A stretch of DNA of 64,000 nucleotides, taken from NCBI GenBank assembly GCA_030248195.1, contig JASAND010026620.1, positions 1-64,000 of the forward strand, read 5' to 3'. Below, piece by piece: positions 24,641-36,219 of this stretch (its first letter is position 1; every line of letters starts with the position of its first letter). The notes below the pieces were generated by a model. That model did not search any database and was not told the origin of the DNA. It worked only from the letters and a program-made list of their open reading frames with translations. This DNA is from Trissonchulus latispiculum (lineage: Eukaryota; Nematoda; Enoplea; Enoplida; Ironidae). The translations under genes were made by a program, and so were the position numbers.

Positions 24641-24782
24641 TAGTGTCATATTGTTTTAAGCGATAGGTTTTCGATCAGTCTTTTTGGCTCCTCTTGGTTT
24701 GAACTTGGCAACCTTTTGTTCTGGTTTTACATTATTGTATTCTTCCAGGGACCGCTGTTCATCTCTCACGTGTTTTGGTAGA

Positions 24783-24805
24783 TTTCATTTCATTTCATTT
24801 CATTT
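24783..24805. repeat. (TTTCA)n short tandem repeat
   Basis: About four to five copies of TTTCA, just left of the point where unit B homology with unit A begins (about 24.85 kb). Confidence 0.8.
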
Positions 24806-25379
24806 GGTACATTTCAACCGTTTCAACCGTCAACAAGCTAAGGTTACTCCGTATACATCACAACACTATTTGCTGTACAAATACTATCTGACCAACACTA
24901 TCAACACAATACTGTTGACAACTGAAAGTTGTACAAATAAAGATCACCATTGGCATTGAGCCCACTCATGATAAGGAAACAAAGTCATGTTCTGACAGAG
25001 CATTAACTGTTTAAAATTGTTGCGAGATGTTAAAATTTTGAAATAAATTCAATTGCGCGAGAATGTCCTGCAAGGGGCAAAGTCACCTGATTATTCACAA
25101 AAGTTGAAATGGCTAAAACTCGCGTGTTGTCTAAAATAGCTAACATTAGTCAGTTTTCGATCATTTCAGGATAGAGCCCGTTGCGATTTCTCATGTTTTT
25201 CAGGGCATAACATTTTTGGCGTACACAAAGCCAGTTGATAATGTATTTCCAAAATAGCTACTAGAGTAACATGCACTTGATAAAAGGATATTCAAACTTA
25301 AACGTTTTTAAATCAGGTTTAGCTTATTTGAAATAGATCCGACATACTCAAATTGAAAGCATATAATTATGCTAAAACT

Positions 25380-25870
25380 GGTTAATTCTGCGCTGATCTT
25401 CACAGACTGCTGCTGTTTCTATCTTCAGAGAATACAGCTCCATATTCTCTGGTGCCCTGTTTTCTGCATCTTCGGCTTCCATGCTGGTATACGAAAAACT
25501 AGTTATATCTGTATCTTCCGGGATTCTGTTTCCGCTGCAACAAATGCCTCGGCATACGACTGCGTATATTCTGGTGTCATGTCTCAATCTTCTGTTTCCA
25601 TGTCAGTATAAGAAAAAGAAGTTGTATCGATGTCTTCTTGAGTTGCTGTCTATGCAATAGCTGTGTAATATGGGTCAGAGGATGTAGCAGACTTTCTCCA
25701 TTATGCGTTGTAGTACTTGATTGTTCTTCTCCTGAGCTTTCGTGACAAATGTGAGTATTGTGTCGATTCTGAATTTGCACTGCAATTTGCAGTTTGAAGA
25801 ATTGCACAACGCTTCGATTTCGTCCTATTTCCGAAGAATGCGCGAAGCCCGACAGGAACCGGATACAGGT
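25380..25870 (-). pseudogene. Relic of a CTLD second exon plus acidic tail (unit B copy)
   Basis: The minus strand encodes TDITSFSYTSMEAEDAENRA followed by ENMELYSLKIETAA, clearly related to the acidic Thr-rich tail repeats of the intact lectin gene at 36.2 kb. Further upstream in minus sense the DNA still matches the CTLD region of that exon (the stretch facing the cysteine/DFFDR segment and CCGAAGAATGCGCGAAGCC), but stops and frameshifts interrupt it. It is co-linear with the relic at 2551-3125 and lies directly downstream of gene B. Confidence 0.65.
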
Positions 25871-26463
25871 AAGAATTTTTGAAACTTTATTTCCGTTTCG
25901 AATTCTCGTTTAGATATAGTTTAGATACAAAATATCCAATGAGCCCTCAGCCATCCCAATTTTTGGATACTAGCCCGCAAAACTTGAAGCTAGATATTCC
26001 ATTTCATTGGTTGCCTGATACCAACACGATTTGCTATATTTTCTAACTGCGGCCAATACCAGTACCACCGCAGGTGCATACGGCAAAAATATTTCTCCGC
26101 CCTTTCTTAGGCCGAATATAGTTTGTATACAAAATTTTGCCCGGTTCAGAACGAAGTTGAGCAAACTATTTTGGTTTGTCCGGCGTAGTGGATTGAATAA
26201 AAATATTTTTTGCATAATGAATGTTTGAAAAGCTAGGGTCATATTACCAGTGCCACTGTCACTGTCAATACTTTTTGGATCAGACTTTAGTTAAACGGGA
26301 GCATGCTACAAGATAGGTTTGTTACTGAAACGATCAACTTGCAACAAATTTCCTGCAAGTCATGAAATTTAGACATACAGACATAAAGTCAGACATAAAT
26401 CTAAACCTTTACTTTGTAAATATATCTTTCATTTCATTCCATGCTGAATTTAATAACTCGCAG

Positions 26464-29400
26464 CTAATTATTCAAATTCAGAAGTATACCACCTTCATTC
26501 AAAACATAGGCAACTAGCTTGCCAGCTTGCTCCGTTGTCGTTATGGTTAACGGATTCACAATAATTAGAGCAATCGCATTCTTGCATCCTTTTAGTGGTA
26601 AAACGACAAGTCCGATTTCCTTGGCCTCTACTGAGAGCAAATTCAAGGCTGCAACTATAACCAAAACAGTAAGCATTAGTGTTGATTATACCGAAAAACC
26701 GTGCTACATCTGACACCACAAGACTTGAATATATAACAGACTCAAAAATAAACTGACACAGTTTTAGATGCTGAAAACTATTTTGTGAAAAACTCAAACA
26801 GTAAACTACACTAGACAGAGCTGAATTGAGATAGGATATAATTTGACAGCCAAGGCTCAGACGACAGTTTGCACCAAATAACATTTCGTTTATGATCAAC
26901 TTTAGTTTAACTTTGTTTCCGATTAACATTCGGATCTATAATGTTTACAGTAAGGCGTAGATGGCCTTCTGTGCATACCAAAAGTCGATAGAAAAACTGG
27001 AGCTAGTAAAGCGAGTCGGTACAGTGTACTAGAAGGACTTTATTAGAAACACTGGCAACAACCATAACAATGCAACAGCTTGCAACAGCTTATATACACA
27101 GCTGATTTGTTTAACTCATTTGCATTTTGCAATAAGAATGTTCTTTAGCACTCAAGACTTCCTTGTTGACTCCACGTGAATGACATCGTCACAAGTTCAA
27201 ATTACTTTGGACAGCCGACTACAACTGAAACGAAACTAAAATCGACTATTGAAGCAGTATGCAGAGTGCATGATTGGACCTACTCGCTGCAACACGTTCA
27301 ACTATTACTTACCTGCATTTTGATTGGAATAATCGACTATTTCTCCTGCAACTGAAGACAGCAGTTTTCGAACAACATTTTCGCCTGTTCCAATATAGTC
27401 TATGGTATTATTGTATTCTGAAAATGCGAAATGAAATGAAAATAAAAATCCATAGCTATCCGTAGCCAGTTTCGCAGACAATGACACAGAATCAAATGTG
27501 TTTTTCAAATTGAACCGATGCCAACTCATTAATTAAATACTTCGATTAAGGCCGAAACAATTATGGTATATACTACTGATATTTATCCTTGTTAGAGGTT
27601 TGGCCTGGGATTACAGAACTCGAAACACAGATTCAAACGCAAACACATTTTCGTAACGCATGACAGTGTTTGTTTCCCTCAATCCAAGTCTAACAAATGA
27701 AGTTTTGCGAAATCTTACTGAAAATGTTTGTATACTAAGTAAGTGAATAACAAATTCTGGAATAAACCTAATTATTCAATGACCTTAAACTCTTCAGCAG
27801 TTACAAATTCTGCAGATATGTAGTTTTACAAACTGACATTCCGTAATGTTGTAAATATAGATGCTAAGAAATAAGAAATTCTATCCAAAAATTCAAACTG
27901 GTACCTCCGGACAAAAATTTTATCTTTTCTGTAATGACCACCACTCCCATGGAGCCAGCAAAGTGAAGTTCGTTACTAAGGCCAGTAGTGATTGCCCCAA
28001 GATGTCTGTATAAGTCGGCCAATGACAGACCATCCAATGTTAAAACGGTATTTTGATGGATCAGTGTCCGAACTAACATTGTAAGTATTCGATTGGCTAG
28101 GGTGGCTAACTCAAAGCTGCTTTGCAATGTGCCCATTGCTAGCTTTTGGCGTTGCTGATTTATATAATTCACAGCTGCAACCCCGATATTCATATTATAC
28201 GCAACTAAAAACAAAACACTAAGCAGGTTAACAGATTGCCCCTAAAAGGGGCATTATTCCGCTGTTGAGCTATCGAGATATCACTAACGAAAGTTTTCCG
28301 AAGACTGATTTTGCAATCTACTAAAGTCCGCCATCTATTCCCAAGAAAACGTTCATTCTGAGACAGATTCCTTTAGACTATAGGTATTTAAACTAGCCGC
28401 AAGAACAATATACACTATTCCTTTCGAAACGTTCTAGTTTTGGTGTTGCTAAGGTTTTGTAAAGTCTTCCTTCACAGTCCACGTTCTATAAATAGCAAAG
28501 TTGAAGATCTTCTTTAAGTCATATATGCCAATACTTGAACTAATGTCTGTATATCTTCTGTCTCAGACCTAACCTTCTTTGTAAGATCAAAAATATTTTC
28601 AAATTGTGAATCAAACTCGGGTTATTGCTGTCCTAGCATACATAATGTCTTAACCACGGTCTTCAACTTTTATTGTACATAACGGTTTTTCAGGTCGTTC
28701 GCAATACTAGGTTTTCATAAAGCTGAATTCAAACTACAATTGGGCCACGTTCAGCTGCTGACTAAATAGCTAACTAATCTTTATTTACGAGTATGTCAGT
28801 ATTAATCGTTTGCTAATATCAAAATCATTTATGCGATTCTGGCAGTTATTACAAAATTTTGTCTGTGAACGTTTACTAATCGATAGTAGACTGCGGAGTA
28901 TTTGATTTACAAATAACGCCAGGGCGTATTGCTTAATTTCTAAAGATTTATACCATAAAATTTAATGAAAGTTCATGAACAGATATCGATACGAGTTTTC
29001 CAAAAACTGACACCGTTGCTTTTATTGTTTACGGTTGACTCTAAAAAATACAAATACTAGCCCATGTGTTAAAGATAGAGGAGGCATACGTGAATTAAAA
29101 CAGCATACTTGCATTACATGCAATAAACCCGGGGAATATATTCCGCTCCAGCGGAATAAAAAGCTGACATACCTGGTCGGGTTGTTGCTGTCATTTTTTC
29201 TAATTTGTGGAGGCCATAAGATAACTAATAGTTTAATTGCCTGCGATAAAAAACTGGAATGCGATGGTGCGAAGCAAAGATAAGACTAAATAGCGTAGCG
29301 GTTACGCAGCCGAAATTGACAAGATTTGTTTTGAACAGAAACTTCTATATCTTTGCGGCAACACAACAACAAGGTGTGATCCATCCAACCTCACCTTCTT

Positions 29401-32400
29401 CCATTTCAGTGGCAGACTCTGCCAATTGTTGCTCCATTGAGTTGTTCTGACAGATTGAACTGTGGTATCGATCAAAGAAGTCAATTTGGCACAATGTTTC
29501 CATCTCACTTCCGTTGCCAATATAATCATATTCGTGTACTCTGGCTAGTCGGTGGTGGTCGCAAGACACGTCATTTACTGCGTAAAGCCCTTCCATAAAT
29601 GTAATCTCCAGACAACCCGAGATACCGTCGTCATGACTAGGTTCTCCGTCATGCCAATTAATATTTTCGTATGGGCACTCGTTGTCTCCAGTTACTAGTT
29701 GAATGTAATGACTATTTTCCTTATCTATAACCAATGAAAGAAGAAACGAAACTAAGGTTGTCAATACAGCACCTCCGTATACAGTATCAGCAAGTATACA
29801 AAATGCCAAAAGTTTGCAATTGTTCAGTGCTAGTATAAATTTGGCCTAGAAGCTCAGCTATTCTTACTTACGTTAAACATGACTAACAATTTGAGGAGAA
29901 GGAGTGGGTGTCTGACCTTCGCAATTCAATTGCGTTTATCTCCGCTGAGGCCATTTGCATCTGGATTCTGAACCCCAATGAAAATTGGTCATAACCTGTA
30001 TTTTTAGTGAAATCAACGAGAGAACGATCATGGGAATGTAATAGGCCATTGATATTACCTGTTTACCCATTATGCACATGACTTCTAGGAGAAATTCTGC
30101 CAAATAGTAGTGTTGTGCGTTGGCCGGTGCGGACAATGGGTGGCCAATGGCCGGCCAAGCCATTGGCCGTTGGCCGAAAAAATCTCAGCCAGCCGGTTGG
30201 CCGCTGGCCGTTGGCCGTTGGTCGTTGGCCAGTAGCCGACTGCTGGCGAAGCTCAAATTTACTGATTTTGTGTGTTGCTGAATTCAACTGTGTTGCTGAA
30301 TTTAATTTTACTGCATATATATTGCATTATAATCGTTACATTAGATACATTACTACAGATTTTCAGTGTTTACCTACATAAGATGTTGACACTTAGCTCC
30401 AACTTCGCAATACGTCCGTGCTCCGTACTCATTTATCGTAGCTACAAATATTTTTTTAATAAAATTTGCTAATTGCATGCAAATTTTAATTGTGCTAACA
30501 ACTTAGTTTTTAAATTTGTCTAGTGGTTAACGTCTCATCAATTCATTGTAGTCCTCCAGCAAAATTAAACAGAATTATAGCGGATTGGAGCTAGAGTTTG
30601 GAAAAACCATTTTGAATAAAATTTAATTAAGTTGAAGTGTAATTAGGCACGGTAGACGAATAAAAACTAGTAAATTCCTTTATCCAGCGTTGGCAAATAG
30701 CTACACAACGGCGAATGACTTACGAACAGCCTACGGCCAACCAGCGGCGAACGGCCAACCTTGGCCGTTGGCTGTTGGCCGTTGGCCGGCCAACGGCCAT
30801 TGGCCGGCCATCGGCCAACGGCCAACGGCCAGCCAATTGGCCGTTGGCCAGCCAACGGCCAAGTGGCTGGCCAACTTCAAACTCCGGCCAAGCCAAGCCA
30901 AGCCAACCAAGGAAAATTTCGGCCAATCCAAACACTACCAAATAGACACCTAGGTGTAGGTAGTGTTGTTCATAACTTGTACAGACACCAGGTTAATATC
31001 GCCGATATCAGTTAGAGTTTGGTCTGCCTGTTGTTTAAATATGATCACACAATAGCACTGGTCTCATTCCAAATCAATCCACGTCTTAGTCACGATTTTG
31101 GTAGCCTGTGCTAAAGAAGTGTCCCAGCAGGCCAGTGGTGCGATCAAGAAATATGCTCTGCTTCAAAAGTGTTTGAAATACTTCCAAACGGCATGTAAAT
31201 CCTGCTTTCATGGATAAAAGACCATGTTCATGGATCTATTCCATTAATAACAGTTGTTCAATTCGTCGAGAGTAAGGTGGAAACGTAAAGTCTATGCATC
31301 ATTTTGAAACGACAGGTTTATTGTACACTAATTAAATGTTTGCCACAAAGTCGAAATAAAAAGCTACTAAGACGAAGACTAAGACTAAGAAAGACGAAAT
31401 AATTGGTACAATGCCTGAACTCAGAATGTAAAATTTGACAATACCCTGTGACCCAAACCTAAAATGAATAATTTACTGGTGACGAAAATAGACCTTATAG
31501 ACAAATACGCTCGACTACAGGCTTATACCACTTACCGACGTCTTGAAGGTCTAGATATGACTTGGAAACGTTGTTCTTCTTCCTAAGAATAATTGCCAAA
31601 CCATTACAAAAATGAAAAATACAATCAGTCACAATTGTAGACATAGGTTAACTCGGGGGAGTCTGGGGAGTGCACCCATCCTCCAACTCGGACAAGGAAC
31701 AAGCCCTACAACCATCGGGAACAAAAGGTAGCGAAAACATAAACAAGGGGTAAGCAGAAATGGCCGGAAAAATAGTTTTTAACACTAAATTTTTAAATAA
31801 TTTCCGGGCACGGAATTTTTATCTAAAATTTATAATTTTCCGCGAAAATAGGCCAAAATTTTGAAATTGTGTCTCAAAATTCAAGAGTTTGTTGCAAATT
31901 CAAAAAAAATAAACGAAAATTTTAAAGAAAAATTTTTTGAAAAATTTCAGTTATTTATTCTCGAGGTGCAAGCTTCCTCGAATATTCCAGTTCGAGGTTC
32001 TAGCACCCTCCAAACCTTCTGGGGACAAGACCCCCAGGACCCGAGCCTATACTAATGTATGATTGTAGAGCTTGGGAACATGGGCCCCACAAATTGCCGT
32101 AAATGTTACTATTGTTTTGAGGATATCTGTTGTATTCATAGGTTAGCAATATATTGCATGATAGATAACAGTTAGCTGTTGTCTACGATTGACTGAGAAT
32201 CTGGAAAATCGGATTATTGTTAGCAAACGTTGCCAAATACTATCAATGAGTACATAATTATAGGCTATCAGCTGATCAGCTAATAGCCATGCTCTGCATG
32301 CTAGCGGGTGCCTAGCCCATAATTGCTTGTCATTAAAATGTAGCAGCATCATACGCAGATTAGCATAAGTTTTGAGGAACCAAATAGTCAGACAGTGACT

Positions 32401-34175
32401 ATTTTTAATTTTTTCTATAAGCGCATTGTGAACTGTATCCGCTTTCAATACTTGGTATTTTCTGGCCTAGATATTTCACTTATTATCGGTCGTAACGTTG
32501 GGTCATTCTTGTTCTGTGAACGTTTTAAGTCTGGCATTTCTTGAGGGTCTGTTGCAATGCCATTGTTGTTTCAGAAATACAAAAACACTCAGAGCAAAGG
32601 TGAGATTTAAGGACGAACTAATTTTTGATATGTACTAAAGACTCTAAATAAAGACCGAAAACTGGAGCTGAAATGTTGCGCCACGAAACGTGGACTTGTC
32701 ACCAAAAAGGAACGCTATATCTATTTAAAGTCTTAAATTTGCTTTCCTTGTAAAGTTTTGTTGTCAACATACATAAATCCGATCAAAAGTTGGAAATGCT
32801 TGGTATCTTTCCAAACTGGTAATTTTCCATTAACCTCCTGGCAAGCGAGCACAGGCATTCTGTACTGACTGAACGTAATTCTTCGAATGCAACCATAGTC
32901 CTCCAACCTTGTCCAACCGGCAGGACAGCCTAAATTCATAAAGCACAAAAAGCTAATAAGTAACAGAATTCCGCCATTGCTAGCATTCAAGATTCAGTTG
33001 TCCTAGATGTGGCTAACTTTTGGCTGCCCTGAGTGTTTACCCGGACAACCTTTTGACTGAATAGATTTTATATTCAAACCTCGTCTACTTTATGCCCACA
33101 AAACTAAATGGCTGGTTTAGTGTAGTTTCCAAAAACAAAGTAACGTTTAATGTGCAGTGCTTTTGTGAAGTGGTTTAAGAAAAACAATCCTCCGCAATAG
33201 TATAAGTTTCCATTCTGCCAAAACTCTCCGGAGTCTGTCGAGTAGTTTTTGAGATATCGATGTTTAAAAGAAAATGACCGCAGTTTTGCCGAAATAGTTT
33301 TCCTGCCAAATGTTTAGTTGAAAGCAATAAAGTCAGGCTAGTAGGGATTCATAAAATGTGCATTTGGATGCTGTATCGATTGAGTATAAAGGGACCAACA
33401 TTGTTCGTAAGGTTTGGCAGTAATTTGGAAAAAGCAGATTTTCTCTAAAATAGAAATTTTTGACTTTCGAAAACGGTTTTTGCTTATACTGACTTAACCA
33501 CTGGACATAGCTCAAAGGTTGTGAAAGCAAAAATGTTCATTTTTGTGTCCTCTTACCAGCCATCAAAACCAATTCGATATCTGGTCTACCTCCTGGAAGC
33601 CTAAGGTCAGAAAACCAAAACTTTCTTATCTTTTGGTCTAAAAATCCGGGACTGGTCCCGGAATGATAAAAAGCACGGAAACAGGTTATTTCGTAAGTTT
33701 TAGCTTTTTTACGTAAAGGATTAAAGCCGTGTAAGTCAAAAATACCCGAAAGAAAACCAGCAACTTAAACAATGGTTCTAATAATATCCTTCAAGCAAGT
33801 AGAAATTTTTGTATACTTAAATACGTACGACTGTCGCAGGCTGCTTTTGAAATGTCGAACAAAGACTCATTTGCGATTCCAAGTATACTTTTCATTGAAA
33901 AGCGGACATAGGATTCCACAGCGTAACCGATTCCAAATATTCCAGCAACTCCAGCCTCAAGCGCCAACGCAGATACTGTGCTGATATCCCCAACTAAATC
34001 TCCTATCTCGTCCTTCAGTTTTCTGTCAGCAATGCTGTTAACTATCTTTTCGAATGGATTCAAAGCATAGTATCCAATTTTGCTCACCATGGTTTCTTGA
34101 TCTTTGAGAAGGTTTTCACTGTTCAGTTGGTCCAAGGGGGAACTATTGACACTGACATGTTGAATAGCGCTCAAT
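26464..34175 (-). CDS. CTLD-helical gene, copy B
   Basis: Seven exons connect in phase: 33829-34175, 32773-32929 (CTLD part 1), 31536-31582 (micro-exon), 29395-29724 (CTLD part 2), 27905-28204, 27313-27417, and 26493-26654 (donor GTGGTA) or 26464-26654 (ending at a stop). The upstream part holds an Ala/Gly-rich helical segment with NPFEKIVNSIADRKLKDEIG; no family recognised. The CTLD begins RCPAGWTRLEDYGC and has PYENINWHDGEPSHDD and VNDVSCD, so its sugar motif is EPS rather than EPN. Downstream exons encode amphipathic helices (ELATLANRILTMLV; GENVVRKLLSS; NPLTITTTEQAGKLVAYVL). All interior introns after the CTLD are phase 1. No lesion is visible. The 5' end is unresolved: the first listed exon starts in phase 2, so at least one coding exon lies upstream; alternatively transcription starts next to CTLD part 1, where an in-frame Met and a hydrophobic stretch (GGILLLISFLCF) precede the acceptor. 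Probably secreted, by analogy with gene C. Confidence 0.7.
30100..30945. mobile_element. hAT-like element with GGCCAACGGCC arrays and 8-bp target duplication
   Basis: The element runs from TAGTGTTGTGCGTTGGCC (30108) to CCAAACACTA (30937) and is bounded by perfect 8-bp repeats CCAAATAG (30100-30107 and 30938-30945). Both subterminal regions consist of tandem GGCCAACGGCCA-type repeats in inverted orientation (about 30110-30240 and 30730-30890). The centre is AT-rich and non-coding. It sits in the CTLD intron of gene B between micro-exon and second CTLD exon. The several overlapping frames here (MAVGR/PTANGQ repeats) are translations of the array. Confidence 0.9.
33160..33690 (-). mobile_element. 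Fragment of the TTAA-flanked element family (inverted relative to the 40-kb copy)
   Basis: Landmarks shared with 40024-41028 in opposite sense include the TTTTGAGATATCGATGTT block, the CCGAAAACG/TCGAAAACGG block with GCTTATACTGACTTAACC, GAGCTATGTCC/GAGCTATCCC and GGGACCAGTCCC. Clear ends and target duplication are not visible. Confidence 0.6.
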
Positions 34176-35454
34176 CTGAAACAGGCTGAAGATAGCCATT
34201 AGCCAACTAAATCCATTGGATGAGTCTAGGATCTGACATCAAAGCGTATATTGCTATAGTTTTACGCATTATACAGGACGACGACGCTTTGGTCATCTGA
34301 AATTTTCGACCAATCCGAGAGTTGATTTAGTTTCTTGAAATATGTTTATTGATTTGTTGTAATGTTGGGACTCTGACAAATCTTGAATGAAATACGAAAC
34401 ACTAGATTGCAAGGTTCTGACAGTTTGCTATAAGTGTGAAACTTCCCAATCACCCTAGCCAAGCAAGCAAGGAGGTTAAAACAAATAGTCTAGGAATAGT
34501 AATAGTCTAGGATAGCAACAAAGAACTAAAGCAACAAAACAAAATGCTGGTTTAAAAATTGTGATTCCAAGCAATGATGCCAATAATTAGAAGAATTCGC
34601 AATATTATAATATTAATTCCTAATATGACAGTTCAATAAACAAATAAGTTAAATCATTTTGATCCATAATGACATTTCTTGGATTGGTCATGGGCCTCCG
34701 GAATTTAGTTTCGGAATGGGCTATGCATGGTCCGAGCCAGCGTCGGAGCCTGGAGGCACGCTTCAAGATCAGGTTGGCTCTTCAGGCCGCATGGTAGCCT
34801 GGCAGGCCCTGCGAAGGGCCATACATATAATAAACGCCAACACACACATCACAAGCTAGTGAAGTGATGCAAAAGATTTGGAGAGAACTAACTCCCGGAG
34901 CTGGGGTTGATTTTCGCCACTTTATATATTTCACATATTTTGGTTATGTTAGTACAGTACCTGGGTGCACCTAAGCACCCAGTTAAATACACCATTTATT
35001 CATTACTTACAAAACAAGCACCAGCATCGTTGCAAAAAGAAGAGAAATATCTTGTGGTCTAACTAAATTGCTCACCGTGGAAATTAAGCAGTCTGAACTA
35101 TCCAATCGTAGACACATCACATCTGCTTAGTACACTCAGAAGAATATCGCTCATATCACAAATTCCAAACCAACAAATCTCTACAAAGGATGTTTCTATT
35201 TAAAGCTCAGATAATATTGAGCAAAATGTCTTGCGCGAAAAATCCAACATGTTTATTAATAATCTATATTACTATTACATATATTTTTGCTAAATTACAT
35301 CTGAACTATCATAGAATATCCGCCGTCTTGGGAACCAACTGGTCTTCGAGTTTTTTTAGATAGGCTTCTTGAAACGGTGAGTGGATGACATCAAGTTAAG
35401 AATGTACTTGTCCCATTTCTGAATTAAACACCCCTTCCCACATAGGTCGACCTA

Positions 35455-35785
35455 TTGCACGTTTACCACGCCCATGCTCAAAATATAGTCTATGACTATG
35501 ACGGATTATGAGTGGCCACCATTAGAGGACGGGCAGTCATGGTCAAGGTAGTGTGCAACAAGTGCGAAAAATCCAGTACCTGGAAGAACTGGACCCGGTA
35601 TGATAACCAGTGTGGTCGCTCCTGTATCTGTGGGACCAGTGGTACTGTGACAGGGAGTTTGTTCGATCTGGTGACCTGTCATGCGATATCCTAACTTGTG
35701 GGGCTATACCCCTGACCTGTCACCGGTGTGGACGCCGGAACCATTACGTGTCTCAACCACTGCGCCACCACACCTCTTGCCTACG
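35455..35785 (-). repeat. tRNA-related SINE-like sequence
   Basis: On the minus strand, GAGGTGTGGTGGCGCAGTGG followed by TTGAGA contains a good RNA polymerase III A box (TGGCGCAGTGG). A GGGGTATAGCCCC hairpin lies about 60-70 bases further, where a T-arm/B box would be, though it matches the B-box consensus poorly. The tail shows GACAGGTCA motifs. I infer a tRNA-derived SINE; it is not a functional tRNA gene. Confidence 0.4.
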
Positions 35786-36150
35786 ATAACCCCCTAGGTT
35801 TGGGTCGTCCCACGCATCTATCTGGTTTCTACAAAATACTAACTGTTTTATCTCTAAGCGTATCCATGATCTCTCTCCAAACTGAACCTGAGCTAATAAT
35901 GCCGGGCCCTACGATCCGCTATGCTATGGTCGGACGGGCGAACGGCGCTTATAGAGTGAGTAGTTTAGGGAGGAGGAGGGGTCATTGCTCGCATACATAT
36001 GTACAAAATGGTTTCAAAACTAGCATGCATTTGAAATCTTGACTGCATTCATTACCGTAGCCAAAACATTAGTCCACACTGACTGATGTAGCTAAAACAT
36101 ATTAATTAAATTATATATTTTCACACAATTATAACTTAAACCAAATTTAA

Positions 36151-36156
36151 TTTATT
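36151..36156 (-). other. Poly(A) signal of lectin gene C
   Basis: AATAAA on the minus strand, about 65 bases after the stop codon at 36220. Confidence 0.6.
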
Positions 36157-36219
36157 CCTGCTATATTAAGTATTTTTCATCTAAATTATACTTCCCTACT
36201 TATCGTTCATGTTGCAATA

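Noticed and set aside
30690..31015. Overlapping frames with MAVGR/PTANGQ-like repeats on both strands
   Set aside because: They are translations of the GGCCAACGGCCA array inside a transposon; all frames are equally open.
6013..34175. One giant gene alternating CTLD and helical blocks through units B and A
   Set aside because: The last exon of B leaves in phase 1 (or stops) while the 347-nt exon of A requires phase 2. A lectin-tail relic, an integrase relic and a broken receptor also lie between them.
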